Source: Trogon surrucura (taxonomy: Eukaryota > Chordata > Aves > Trogoniformes > Trogonidae). Taken from it: 64,000 nucleotides of DNA. Below are positions 22,346 through 35,729 of the stretch, in pieces. Position 1 is the first letter of the stretch. Each line of letters starts with the position of its first letter. The DNA lies in assembly GCA_020746105.1 (NCBI GenBank), contig CM036618.1, positions 43,698,014 through 43,762,013 of the forward strand. Reading direction: 5' to 3'. Both the position numbers and the translations under genes were made by a program. Under the pieces are notes generated by a model, which saw nothing but the letters and a program-made list of their open reading frames with translations, ran no database searches and was not told the origin of the DNA.

Positions 22346-25300
22346 GGGGTGATACATGGTCAGAAAACAGCCATTCAACTGAAAACAAAACAAGTTTGGC
22401 TGAATATAGTGATATTTGTGGCATATTGTTCATGGTTCCATAAACCCAGTACAAAAATTCAAGCACTTTTCATGCATGCAATTATAATGAAAGAATAAAA
22501 AAATATTATTATTCCATATTATTACTCTCAGAATTGATTCAGGCAGTTCTAAACAAAGACAGAGATCAGCCTTCTAGATCCCATATGACTTGACAAAAGC
22601 ATGATGTGAGAAGATAAGTCTTGAATTATACTCTTCAGTACTTGCAACCCGAACTACAATATTTTGACATTTTTCTTTTCCTAACTCACTCACCCTTAGA
22701 GGTCAACCAAGGTCATGGTTTAAATGGTATTGGAGTGGGTGAAAGAGAAATATTGTAGGCCTTATTGATAGAAGGATTGTAGGAGACTAAATTAAGTCGA
22801 CAAAAATGAAAATATAATTTGGTCCATATTCCTTGTTTATATATTTGGCACATTTGAACATTCTTTGAGGGATATATAGCAGATATGTTATGAGTTAAAA
22901 AGAGAAGCCAAGAACAATGTTAATTATATTAAAGGAACAGGAAAAAAAATGTGGTTGTAGGAAAAATAAGCTACTAAATCAACATAACCTAACTCAAAAG
23001 TAAAGAATGCATACATGTAGAGCCAATTTTACAAAAATCCATAATCATAGTTATCACTTCAGATACAAATTACATGGCAAATTGCTACAAAGAGCTGTGT
23101 CACTCAACTCCATTTTACTGCAGAAGTAGGTTGTGAAAGAAGAATTCTAGGAGAGACAAATTTTGAAGCACCCTTTCACTTGAACTGCTCTGTCAGGTAG
23201 TTGAACATTCTTTCGCTTACAAGTGAAATATTTTACTTTAACCCTTTCATTGTGATTTGAGGAACCTCAAAAGATCATCTAGTCCAACTGCCCTACACTC
23301 AGCAATATTATAATTAATGCCTTACAGTTGTGAGGTCTGTGAATCCTTCTCTATGTTTGGGGTGGGTATTTTTGTATCTCTCTGATATGCACTTGTTCTG
23401 TATGAGTATTCACTTTAAAATAAATCACAGGACATGGAGCTGAAGTTGCAAAAACCACTTGCAAAAATGTTGTAGCTGAGTTATGCAGGTGGCAATGTCA
23501 TGTGAGTCTAAATCTGTATCTCACTCGACTAAAGGCAGTAGTATGTTTCTCACAGTAACAATGATAACAGAGAAGAGAATCTTCAGTGAGACAGAACCAT
23601 ATTTCTATAAAATTGGTGTGAGCAAGGGAAAAATTAGTGCCAGTGATTTAGTTCTGAACATAGTCAGTTACTTGACTTCCCTGATTTATCCCAGAAAATT
23701 AGCTATAAGGTCATATAAAGTCACTTCAAAGTCAAACCACATTATCTTACATCAGTAGAGGAACAGTTCTGAATGTTAGTAAAACACACATCTTTTCTAA
23801 AGTTGCCTTGAAAGACTCTCTGGTTGCTTAGATGCCCTTGGTAAATTAGAGATTGCAGCAAATAAATGCCTGCTAGGTTGTTGTTTTTTGTTTCAGTTTC
23901 ATGTTTTTATAATTACTGTTGCTATTTTTATTAATAGAAGTACTCACAGAAAGAGTGGAAACAGAGAAAAGAAGGCAAGAATAGAAGTCTGATTAGTCAG
24001 ATAATTTTGATGTTACTGTCAGAGTAAGCAAGCAGCTGATCAAACAGCATTTTGCCCCAGCGGACCAAAACAGAATGGCTGTGTCAAAAGTTTAAAGATT
24101 AAAAGACACATGTTATAAGGAATAACATTTTCAATGTGAGCAAGCAAGGTTTATCTATGGTTCTCAAATGTTATGTTTATATTCTGATGATGTTTATGTC
24201 CAGCTAAGAGTGAGATAAAAAAAATTACTGAAACGATACCTGGTGTGAATAATCAGAAAAAGAGATAAAAAAACCAAACAAAAAAAACCCAGACAAGTTG
24301 TGCTCTGACAGTGATTCATTGTGATGTATTCTTTTAGCAGTCTGGAAAGTCGTTGCTGGTATTCTCCATTAATTTCATACCGTCAGTAAAACTATCAAAG
24401 AAGATCAAGATTCAAAAATCCGTGAAGTTGACCTAGAAATCATGAAATAAATAAATAAAAAAAATCCAGATGTACACATTCTGAACCTTTTCTCACCTTA
24501 TCATTTCTTTATGGGAGACTCATATCACATGTTAAATTTCATGGTGTGATCAGAGAAACAGAAGATTCTTTTGTTTTTTTTTAAAACTATGATGAACACA
24601 ATCACGTCATTCAGGGAACAGAGCAAAAATTTGATTTAGAAAGACTTAAATGCAAAGATGAAAATGAACAAAACTGCTACACGTGTTCTATTATAGACAA
24701 ATGCAAAATTTAGGCCTAAAGGATATGAACTTAAATATTTGGGGGTCTTACAATTACTTAATATCACCTCCAAAGTGGTCATTATCACTTAAAATTGCTA
24801 ACCATTTCTCTTAATTATTCTGCTCCTGAGATCAGAATCTTAATCTACAAGAAAAAGGCCAGAGGGCACTTCAAGAACTCTTTTTAAACATGGTACATAA
24901 AACAATTATCTGTCTTCAATTATAAATGCTAGTATGCTTATCTTATTCTTTCCTACAAATTATCATCCATTAATAAGAAAGAAATATTTACTGGAGGAAA
25001 ACATAGTACCTGATGTTGTAAAACACTAACAGCATCCTATGTAGTCTATTATCATACTCAGACATTTCATGGTACCTTAAGCTTTGTTACAATTTAATTG
25101 AAGAATAGTCCTTCTGTGACTGACAACATTTTAGATGCTGAAGACCTTCAGTTTTGATTGAAGAATGAGATTTTAACTCGTTCCAGAACACGTAAACAGC
25201 TCTATAAGAGTGTCTTAAGTCACAGAGTGGCAGACTCCCAACAGAATTAACTGCAGACTTGTAATATTCTTTCAGAGAATAGAGATGGGTTCAGGTTTTG

Positions 25301-26454
25301 AAAGTATTGAGTGTGCATGATGTTATGTAAGCTCAGACAACAACAGAAAAGTGCAGTGGCAAAAAATTGGACTGACAAGAGAAAAAGTAGTTAGCCTTGC
25401 TTGAATACACAAAGATAATACGGGAAACAATCAGCAAAAAGAAATTCATTTCTTATAAACATTTAAATAGAGCAAATATAAGTGTAACTTAATTTCATTT
25501 TGTCCATACTTGTAATGTATTTTTTTAAAGATTATTTTTGGGGCTTAATGAGTTCATGCATTAACCTATTTCAAATCATCTTTTCTTCAAAATATTTTTT
25601 AAGTCATGTGAGACAATTAGTAATAGGTAACTTCATATTGTAGCTTGGAATTTATTTTAGAGGACTACTTTCTCAGCTTCTCCTTCTTTGAGAGGCTGAA
25701 AGTTGAACACTATACAAGGCAGATCTGAGGATAAGCAGAGCTTTACACATGAGTCTCTGCTCACAGTAGCTCACCAGAGAAATATATCTCATGGAATAAC
25801 ATATAGGGTACTAAGCAACAGTAGTGTCTGAGACAGTTGTCGAGGTTTGTTAATCAGCTGAGATACTGCTTTATTCAGAACAAACAGTGGTTTTTGTGAT
25901 CAAGTTGTACCTTCAACAATGAATAGTGAATAATCTTCAACGAACAGTATCCCACTCACTATGACCCCATATCAGTCTCAGGTAAATTTCATTTTAATTA
26001 TAAATTAAACAGTGTGGAAGCTTTATGAACTTACTATTCCACAATGTTTCTTGTTCAGTTTCAAATATTTTTACCTTACCTTCCAGTCTCTCAGGTCAAG
26101 GATTACCATAAATTGATCTATTGACACAATTTCAGAATTTAGCAAGATTATCATAAGCATCAAAAACATAGATAGGCAAAATTATCTTAATAAGCTGTAG
26201 TTAAATCCTTTACAAAAATCATGGCATTGCAATGTAAGAGGACAATACAAATTAAGAAATTTGCTTATTTCAACATTTTACAAGAGATGGTCATTGCCAC
26301 ATTTCAGAAAAACAGAAGTCAAATTTCAGAAAGTTTTAAACCTTCTCTCCTTGAAAACTTAGCTTCTTTGTGAGTTCTCAAATTAAGCTTTTTTTTTTTT
26401 TTGTTAAAATCCTAATTGAAAAGTCACATTGTAAACTTTCTTGAGCTGTGTCTG
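22346..26454. other. Non-coding AT-rich DNA, no gene seen
   Basis: About 4.1 kb in which only a small possible CR1 trace (23255-23312) is recognisable. The 91-codon frame at 23483-23758 has no domain. Confidence 0.5.
23255..23312 (-). mobile_element. Possible short CR1 3' UTR trace
   Basis: The string AAAGATCATCTAGTCCAACT is characteristic of the minus-strand CR1 3' UTR. The flanks are too diverged to extend the match. Confidence 0.5.
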
Positions 26455-26852
26455 TGTCACAGAACCACAGAATCACAGGATGTTAGTTGTTGGAAAGGAC
26501 ATCTGGAGATCATCTAGTCCTCCGCCAGAGCAGGTTCACCTAGGGCAGGTTGCAGAGGATGGTTTTGAATATGTCCAGAGACGGGGACTCCACCATCTCT
26601 CTGGGAAGCCTGTTCCTGTGCTCTGCCACCCTCAAGGCATAGAAGATCCTCCTCATGTTTAGATGGTACTTCCTATGTTCAGGTTTTTGCCCATTACTTG
26701 TTGTGTTACTAGTCACCACTGAAAAAAGGCTGGTCCCATCTTCCTGTCACCCACCTTCTAAGTATTTATAAGCATTAATAAGATATCCCCTCAGTCTTCT
26801 CCAGACTAAAAAGCCCCCAGCCTTTCATTACTCCTCTGATTTGCCATATCTC
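26455..26852 (-). mobile_element. CR1 LINE 3' fragment
   Basis: The left edge is a reversed CR1 tail (CACAGAATCACAGGATG), followed by the 3' UTR and then ORF2 C-terminal coding sequence on the minus strand. That part includes counterparts of the HRNRLPREM-like and LFSLEKTEGI-like blocks and extends to about 26852. The frame is broken. The plus-strand 73-codon frame is a shadow. Confidence 0.9.
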
Positions 26853-28400
26853 TTTCAGTTGCAGCAGTAGTTCTACAGTAACTACTTCAGTTCCAGTTAT
26901 TTTGCCACAACTTCTGAAGAAGTTTTGAAATTACAGAAAAGACTGTTGAAGGGTAATCTTGCAAATAACTGTCTATATAAATAACTGTTAGGTGAAAGAT
27001 AGTCTCAGACTAAATTTAATATCCTGGTGTGGGGTGTTTGTTCAATATCTCTCTATCCTTCATCTCTATAAGTCTTATCACTCCCTTAAGGCTGTAATAT
27101 TATATTACATGATGTTACGTGTATACATTCATGAGTGATTACAAAGTACAGAAAGTATAGTGAATTCACTACCTATAATATTCTAGTGTCTCTCACATTA
27201 ACTGAAAATAATAATAAAAATTGAGACATTCTGAGCTACAGATGCTAAGTCCAGTGGAAGATGAAACTTTTCCACTGCTTTAGCTACTAATTGTGCAGGT
27301 CCATAAACCTGACATTTTCAGCCACATTTTGAATTTTTTCCTGTGGAATTATTTAACATCATTAGGACATGCCAGCTTAGTGGAAAACCTATGTACTAAT
27401 AAGAATTGTGCCTGGGATTATATGTTTGGTTTTTTTTTTAACAATCAATAATTGTCTTTAAGATCTGAAACTACAACTTTCTAAATAGCATAATGGCACA
27501 GTCTGTTAGTGGCAGCGCTGGCACTACTGCACCAATCTACAGTCTTTGCTTCACAGCAACTATATAAAAACATTTTGTCCTTCACTGTAGCAATATCATT
27601 ATATATACATTGGGTCACAGTTGCTACAATGAGTAGGTTAGGATATTATTCAGTCCTGGGATTTGTGCCTCTAATAGAGGTCACGTAACTGTAATCAGAA
27701 ACTAATATATATTTTAAAAGTACCTCAAAAGTCTCAGTAAATTTGAGTTCAGGGGATCAGTGACCTTCTCCTTGATCTTTCTTTCTTGTCCTATTTCCTT
27801 TCAGAAAAGGTCTAGGATGGAGAATGGTAACATCGGTTAAAGTTATCTTCTCAAAATCCACAGGGGAGAAAAGGAGGTAAATCCTTGTGTTCCTTCTAAG
27901 TTAGTGGATTATAACAGACATTTCAGACTAGAAAACCAGAGGTGAAATTGATTGATTAGATTAGAGCTTGGACAGTGTCTTGCTATTTCAAATCTGTTGG
28001 GAAAAAAACACATACAATTTTGTAAGTGTTTGGAGGAAAATACTTTGAAAGCAAGGGAACTAGAGACAATATCTCAGATACTTTTACTCTTTCAACATGA
28101 AATAAATCCCCTTACAAAACTATACAAGTTTGCCTGTATCAACCACAATTTTTGCAACATTTTTCTACTGGCCTAAATGACCGAAGTTTAGCAAGGGAGG
28201 TTTATATACAGCTTTGCAGTTTAGGTGTGTGAATGTCTACCCTGGCCTTGGTAAACTGCAAATGTTAGCCAGTTTCCAAACCTTTTCTGAAGTTAAAATT
28301 TGTTTTCCTGGTTTGGTCTTACTCTTTTTCATAATTTTAACTCTAGTCATAAGAATTTTAACTTGTGTAACACTGTAATTGCCAGACGTACACTCTTATG
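26853..28400. other. Non-coding AT-rich DNA, no gene seen
   Basis: No recognisable gene or repeat. Confidence 0.5.
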
Positions 28401-28772
28401 TAGAATCATGGAATCACGGTATATTAGGGGTTGGAAGGGACCTCTAGAGATCACCTAGTCCACCACCCCTGCCAGAAAAGAATCCCCTAGGACAGGCCAC
28501 ACAGGAACGTGTCCAGGTGTTTTTTAAACGTCTCCAGACAAGGAGACTCCACAACTTCCCTGGGCAGCCTGTTCCAGTGCTCTGTCACCCTCACAGTAAA
28601 GAAGTGGAACTTCCTATGTTCTAGTTTGCATCCATGATCCCTTATCCTATTACTGGGCATCACTGTGAAGAGACTGGCACCTTCCTCTTGACCCTCATTC
28701 CTCAGATATTTATATAAGTTGATAAGATCCCCTCTCAACCTTCTATTTTCAAGACTAAGCAGCTCCATGACA
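28401..28772 (-). mobile_element. CR1 LINE 3' fragment with open ORF2 C-terminus
   Basis: A reversed tail and UTR (AGAATCATGGAATCACGG and so on) precede a 93-codon minus-strand frame (28487-28768). The frame reads [44 protein letters not shown] and LETFKKHLDTFLCGL. This is the end of CR1 ORF2. Compared with the copy at 52.9 kb ([17 protein letters not shown]), six residues are missing between FH and FF, an 18-base in-frame deletion. The fragment starts after the RT domain, so it never encoded a working enzyme here. Confidence 0.93.
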
Positions 28773-30924
28773 CGACAAAGTCATCTTTTATTTTAGGTCA
28801 CAAGTTAGTCTTTGTTATCCCTGGGTATGGAGAATGGTTGAAAACTATAAGAAATAACCATTTGGAAAAAAAAACACCAAACCAAACATAAGTCAAATAC
28901 TAAACTATTTCTCTTTATCTTAAAATATGAGTTCAGTACGGCACATAACCCTAGATCATTACTTACTTTTACAGGTTACACTAACAGTCCTGCAGTTTAC
29001 TATTGTCTGGATTTTATTTTGCCCTTTTCACATTTAGTTCCTGTTTTGGTTCACTCTACCAGTAACTTGCATCCACCTACTTCAATCTACTACTAGGGTT
29101 AGTGAACAACACCTGCCACAGTGACTTCCCAGGGTACCTGGAACTTTAGACACTTATTTTTATAAGTCATACTACTAAATAGAGTAAAGAAGAGGTCTGG
29201 TACTTTATTTCATGTGATGAATCTCTACAGACCTTACAATGAGATATCACAGATAAAGTGACTACAACAAAATTAAATCTTGATTGTTGCCAAATAGTTA
29301 TTGTCCTAGAGAAAATTGTTACACAGACCATAAAACTAATATACCTAAACCTGATAAGCAGTTTTTACTTCAAAAATGGCAATATATGTTTTGTATTTGC
29401 ATGTAAATATTTTATTCTTCTGGCATCAAAAGTATTTACAGTATATGAAATCCCTAAGTGTAGCAACAGAATGTGAATATTTTTTTAACGTATGCACTCT
29501 GAGCACTGAAACAGAGCATAATGGGTTAAAGCAATAAACACAGTAAGTCTGAATAATGTAACTGATTCCACATTCTAAACAAATTTCTACAGTTCCATGC
29601 TTCATAAATCAATTCTATTCATTTTTTTCCCAACTTTTAAATCTATTCTTAATTTTAAATGGTTTTCTGTATTCCTTATTTTGTAACCTTTCCACATAAT
29701 TTCTTGTATCTCTATGTCTGCCTTCTGTACTGTTTGCCCTTTATAATTTTCTTATATTTGTTTGCTAGTCAAATTGCTATTCACACAATCTCACCAATCT
29801 CATTTTTTAATTTTTTTTTTTTTTTTAGGAAGATGTCATTGAGAATAATAAATATTTGAAATTTGAATGTCATTGGTTATGTTTGAGGCATATAGTATAT
29901 TTTGTTCAATAACTGAATGAGCGTGACTTTTCTGTTTTGGTTCAAATAATTGTGCTCACAAATGTCTGTCAATATACTTCATTTAAATGATCTCTCTGAG
30001 TGAACAATCTGCTAGTATACCCTTGTATGATAATGTTCAGAAAAGGGAATACAAGAGGTTATGACTGAAGAAGAACAGAATTTTCTTTACAATTTTGAGC
30101 AGGCATTCATGGTTATTTTTTTACCATTTGCTCTGCTCCAGTTTCAGCTAATGGAAAGAGATAAGGCTGTACCTCAGAATTTTTGCTGAAACTATAGGAA
30201 CTGCAGCTATGGTAGTTTGTTAGGAATACAAGTTTCCCATTGTTACTTGTCAAATCAGGTTTCAAGTATTATAACAACAAATATTGTTTCTAAATAACAT
30301 ATGCAGTAATCACCAGTACAAAGCTGTGTTCCAAACTGTGCAAATAGATCCTGAAATATGTACTATCGTATCCTGAGGCAATTCTATATTTAGCATAATA
30401 AATGTTATAATAATCCAAGGCCATTAAGAAGAGTCATTTAAATAACATTAATCCTCAGTTTAAAAATCATCACAGTTATTTGGAATCTAACTTATCCCCA
30501 GTTCGCTTTCATGTCCTGGTGTATTAAATTCTGACCTGAGTTGTGGGAAAGAAGTGCAGTGAGCATACATACAGCAAGAATATTTGGAAATACTTCCGCT
30601 CTTCATTGATACAGAGAAGCTACTGGAAAGCTTATAGCTGTACAAATGTGAGAAACCGTGGCCTGTAAAAATAAACCTAGTATGACGATAGGTGATGGGT
30701 TTTATACAGGATATGTAACATCAGTCTTAATGATTTCTGACATCACAGCCATTATACCATGAGATGCCTTGTCAGAATAAGAGTAATAACAACCAACCAA
30801 AAAAAAAAACAAACCCAGTCACATATATTTTCTACTAAATCTAGTTCAACTGTTCTTTATTAAAAGCAGTTGAAAGACTGCCTAAAAATATGTAAGCAAC
30901 ATCTTCAACTGGAGAAGTCAACAT
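28773..30924. other. Non-coding AT-rich DNA, no gene seen
   Basis: No recognisable gene or repeat beyond short homopolymer runs, for example a T-run near 29811-29826. Confidence 0.5.
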
Positions 30925-31325
30925 TTTATTAGGGAATCATGTTTAGAGAATGCTGTGACCCAAATGGAAGAAATCCAGAGAGGAATAACAAGACCAACAA
31001 TCTAAAAATCATGTTTAGGAGTAGAGACAAGAAGAACTGTTCCTGTTTAGTCTGAAGAAGCATATACACGAGAAGAATGCAACAACAATCTTCAAATATG
31101 CAAAATATTACTGCCAACAAAAAAAAAGAGTGGCAATATGTTTGCCACATCTCTTTTGGGAATAAGGCTAGAAATAATGGGATTAAATTGCAACGAAAAT
31201 GATTTAGTGTAGACATTCCAAGAAATCATGAAATAATAATAACAAAAAAAATTAGTCTCTGGAAGTGATTACTAGGGAAGTTCTAGATTACTCATTATAA
31301 GAGATTTTTACAAACAAATGTGTCA
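30925..31325 (+). mobile_element. Old CR1-like LINE 3' coding relic
   Basis: Fragments match the ORF2 C-terminal order of CR1. EEIQRGITRPT stands where a VQRRATKMI-like block is expected. CCTGTTTAGTCTGAAGAAG stands where LFSLEKR would be encoded, and CTTCAAATATGCAAAA where FKYLK would be. NNGIKLQ-like coding then precedes RLDIRKK-like decay, and GGGAAGTTCTAGATTACTC sits at the REVVESP position. Frameshifts are many. It is clearly older than the copies at 5.5, 18.9, 28.4 and 52.6 kb. Confidence 0.65.
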
Positions 31326-32935
31326 AACAGCAGTAAAGAATAACAAGTGTAGAGGCAGCAGCTAGCTCTGCCAGGACACAATTTACTCCAGAGAGTAATC
31401 TGACCCTGTAGTTGAAGTCTGTCACCTGTGAAAGAAATAGTCTCTCTCTTTCTCTCCCTCTCTTAAAATTGGTTGCTCATTTTGCTTTTGATATACAGTG
31501 ATTTCAATAAAGTTTCTACCTGGGTGACCAAATTGAGAGCAATGAAATGCAACTATTCATTAACACTTAAATGCAACTGGTGCTCATCAAAACTTGCACA
31601 AGTACATTTTTGTACAGAATTAAGACGGATATTGAATGATAAGAAATAATTAAACAGAGTATCTGATTGAGGGTGTAGCCACCAGTTTTATCAATTTTAC
31701 AATAATAGCCCATGTAATTCCTGTCCTTAGTGGATCCAGTGCTACATGAATCTCTTTTCCTTCAGTTTTATGCTGCTGATGTATGGCGGTCTGCTTCACA
31801 GGTACTCTTTGGGGATGAGAACTAAAATACAGTGACACTAACCCTTCCATGACAATTTCAGTGCAGATTTCTTGATAAATTATGCCAATGTGTTATATCA
31901 ACAGGACAGGAACATAATGATTTTTTTAGTTTGTGTTGTGTTAACAGGTACTCACTCATGGACTAGGATTCTATTATGCCAAACATTGTACAAACTGACA
32001 TACACAAACACTTTTTTCTTGCTTTTAACTTGACTCACTGAATAACTTTGTTTTGAAAAGAATTAAAAGTCTACCACAACTAGAATGAAGCACAGAGCAA
32101 TTTTCTGGTAGTTGAAATTTCATTTTCATTACTATTGCACTGGATCAGGGTATGTATAGAGATATAATTTTACTTTGCTTTCTGTTGGAAATATTTTTGG
32201 GATTCAGTGAGAAAATGTGCTGCAATGCAAGTATGTCAAGGACTTCTTTGATGTCTCCTCATAAGGAGTAAAGACTACATGGGGAGTTACTAGGTGTCAC
32301 ATAACTTCAGAGGTCTAAAACTGTGTTATGTAAGCCTACAATAATCAATTTAAGTTCCCTTCAAATCCATCAGACAGAAATAGTCACTTATGCAAGATAA
32401 TCCATCCTGTCCTAACCAAATTGTCTAAAATAACTAGAACAAACTGGAGCAGTTTGCCTGTGGAAACGACTGCATATCTCTTTGACTGTTAGGAGTTCCA
32501 GGATAACTACCTTGTAATTAAGCAACAAAACCTTAAGATGTCCTAACTTGTCTACTGCCCTTTCTCTAAGTTGCATCCTCTATCTCTTTTAACCATACTC
32601 CCACTACCCTTCACCCAGGTGACTTTCTTGAATCCAAAAGTACATTTTTTTTCCGGGTGAAATGAACAGAATGACAGGAGTTGAACATAACCAAATGATA
32701 CCTGTAATAAATCGATTCTGATTTTCTCCTCAGAGGAATATTTTCATCATTCACAGCTACACCATAAAGGTCTTTGTAGAGTGTTCACATGGAGTGGCCT
32801 GAATAGTCCCAACTGTTAGGCCAGGACTGTGACTGTGCTGGGGTGTATGTGTAGAAGAGGAAGATGACCACCAGCCAAATGAAGCAGTAACCAGAAAATT
32901 AACCACAGGAACACAAAATGCTGTTGAATAGAATT

Positions 32936-32951
32936 AAAAAAAAAAAAAAAA
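32936..32951. repeat. Poly(A) run
   Basis: Uninterrupted A-run of about 16 immediately left of an unexplained GC-rich patch. Confidence 0.85.
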
Positions 32952-34163
32952 TAGGAGTCAGCCTAAAAATAGGCATAAAGGCAGTCTGAAGAGCTGTCAG
33001 CTGGAGAGGACTCTGACAGGGGACCAGCAGCAGCCATCCTGGCAGGGACCAGGTGGTTGCGAGGACACAAGTGCGGACCCACATGGGTGGGGAGGGGGTT
33101 ACAGTGATTCATGGGCCAGGGGCAGAGCAGGGAGAGCTGGAGCGTGCTGGAGGGATGCACTCCTATGGGTTAGTTACAGGGGCAGCAAAATGAGTACCTG
33201 TTTATTAATGTTCTATAAGTGTCTGGTATCATCATTTATCTGTTGTATTGTCGATATAGGTCTTGAAAGCGTAGTTCACTGTGGGTTAATGGCATGTCAT
33301 TAAATAATTAATAAATTGGTTTTATTCTGGCTCTGACTTAAACTGATTAGCTTTTTCCTGGTCACTGCCTTTCCTGGGAATGCATGTTTAGCAACCAGTT
33401 ATGATTAGCAGTGAATTACTTGTGTACAGCTTAAATAACAAAGGCAAACGCTGTTGATACTTAGAAGGAATGGTGAGAACCTTAAAACGGTTCAAATTTT
33501 GTATTGGAATAATTAGAAGACTCACAAAGCAGTGTGAAAGACTTGAGTTTGCCAAAGGACTTTATTTCTACATTTCTGTCTTCTGTATTCACAAGACTAT
33601 TGTACTCAATAATTTTTAATTTATATATATCATTAATCCTCAATATTGATATGAAGACACAGAATTAATTGGAATAGAGCTGTATTTTGTCTTATCCACT
33701 GTATACTGATAATTATTCTGTTGTATTTCTGGCATTTATTCACTTTCATTTTTTTAAGATAATTTCTTGTAGCAGATGACTTTTATTTGATCCTATTTTA
33801 CATATTACTCATCCAGACTTAGGAATCTGAGGAGAAAAAAAAAGAGAAAAAGAACACAATATTTTTTTTTTCCTTTCTAGAATGAAAACTAGGTCTGTTC
33901 AAAGATGTGACTGGTAGTTGAAGAAAGACATACTTTAGCACACTCCAAAAGGAAAAAATACAATGCTTAATTTGTTAAAATCATAATTACTTTCATTCGA
34001 ACAAAACTAACAAGCAGAAAAACTGATGCTTTGCAAAGTTCTGTCTTCTATGGAACTGTAAGTAAATGATTAAAGTCAGAATTAAGTCCCTTAGATGGTT
34101 CATTTTCCAGCTGTGATAATATCAGCCATCTATACATAGTTTATTTATATGTGCATAATGTAC

Positions 34164-34197
34164 CTGTATATCTAAATATATACATATATATATATAC
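34164..34197. repeat. TA-rich dinucleotide microsatellite
   Basis: Imperfect TA repeat with one interrupting C. Confidence 0.85.
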
Positions 34198-35465
34198 GCT
34201 CATAAACATGCACTGACACCCCGGAAATGAAGACAAGGGAGAAAGAGTGCTAATTTCAGAGGAAGCACATTTAATAAATAAATGAATAAATAATCCTCAA
34301 TATTTGTAGAAACAAAAATGGAAAATTGCTGAATGTGCAACTCTCTGCTTACCTCATATTTTTCCTCGCCCAGCTGGAAGTGTTGGTTAAGGGGTCCTGT
34401 AGATCATGTGAACTGAGTCTTTAGGAAAACCATAATGAAGTCATATTCTAGAGACCTGTTTTACACTAATACTTTCTTTGTTCATTTGGGCATTATAATG
34501 TATCTAAATAATTATGCTATACAGCATTGTAATAAAAAAAAGATTAAAATAAAACCAAGCAACTCTCTGACCCTTGCCTAGTTAGGCAAGATCTTAATTA
34601 TTGCCAGTGCCATGTGTTCTATACTCGTGAATCAGGACTCTGAACTGCAAGAGTGGCTTAAAGATCATGCCTTTTAATAACATAATAAGGCTTGATGTTT
34701 TTTATTTTCTTCCTAGCTTTGAAACAAATAACCTTAACATTTATATACCCAACACTGTCATTTAATTATTTAATGTTAAGTTACAAACTTCAGTGCTAGA
34801 GCATTCTTTCAGGCTTTTCTGTCCAAAATATAACTTGATAAAATTATCAAGAAAAAAATGAAGTTTTTCAAACAATTTTGGAACTAGAATTAAAGAGGAC
34901 ATCTGATTTTTGTGGTAAAGTATGTAACTCACGATTTTTATGTTCCAGAAACACACAAACACACCTCAGAAGAAAAAATGTCTTACTTTTCTCGGATCCT
35001 AGACCTGATATAATGTATCCTACCGGGCTATCACCGGGATTTACCAATTTAAAACTGTGCTAATGAGGTTACTCAAGCTTTGATTAATGTGAACTCCATG
35101 ATGCTCATTACATATAAAATACTTTTGTGGGTGTATCTATATGGAACACATACCGCAGAGAAGTTGTCGTATATATCAAATATGTCATATAGATGTGACA
35201 GGTCATGTGCATGTATGTATGTGCATCTGTACAGAGTAGGCAACACTTGACTACACGCCCTCATACAACTGTGTATAAATCACAAACTCCTAGCGGGGAC
35301 AGGGTTACTAATCTATAAACTAATCTAAGATGTTATGCCATACATACCAAGCTTAAGATTTCTTCTTGGACCTAGTATGTTAGACCGTGACACAGGACAA
35401 CAATTTTACTTTCTAAGACAACTTCTTTATTACTCAGAAAGTATATAGAAATAGACTTTCTAGTT

Positions 35466-35617
35466 GAGCCAGTGGGATTGAGTGCACCCTCAGCAATTTG
35501 TAGATGACTTCAAGTTGTGTGGAGGGATCTCTGAGCAACCTGATCTAGTTGAAGACCTACGTGTTCATTGCAGGGGGCTGGACTAGGTGACCTTCCATCC
35601 CAAATTATTCTTTGATT
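35466..35617 (+). mobile_element. CR1 LINE fragment with large internal deletion
   Basis: The left half (to about 35522) matches CR1 RT motif C coding: GTGCACCCTCAGCAATTTG then TAGATGACTTCAAG, where KFADDTK is expected. The right half jumps to the 3' UTR: GAGCAACCTGATCTAGT, GGGGGCTGGACTAGGTGACC, and a decayed ATTATTCTTTGATTTT end. In the intact copy at 5.5 kb these two parts are about 800 bases apart, so that much is deleted here. Confidence 0.75.
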
Positions 35618-35729
35618 TTTAAAATATTTGTACTATATGATCAAAGGTTCAGCTATTATTGTTAGCACTGCATGGGACTCCAAGAAAGAAAAGACTATCT
35701 CAACATTGCAAAGATGCTTAGTTTGAAAC

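Larger units (their letters stand above)
31326..35465. other. Non-coding DNA, no gene seen
   Basis: No exon or assigned repeat. It contains a CT-rich patch (31439-31464) followed by AATAAAG near 31507, an A-run of 16 (32936-32951), a GC-rich patch (32960-33190) and a TA-rich microsatellite (34164-34197). None of these could be tied to a known element. Confidence 0.45.

Noticed and set aside
31330..31550. Possible degenerate LTR
   Set aside because: A CT-rich tract followed by CAATAAAG resembles the end of an LTR, but no termini, duplication or similarity to the other LTRs was found.
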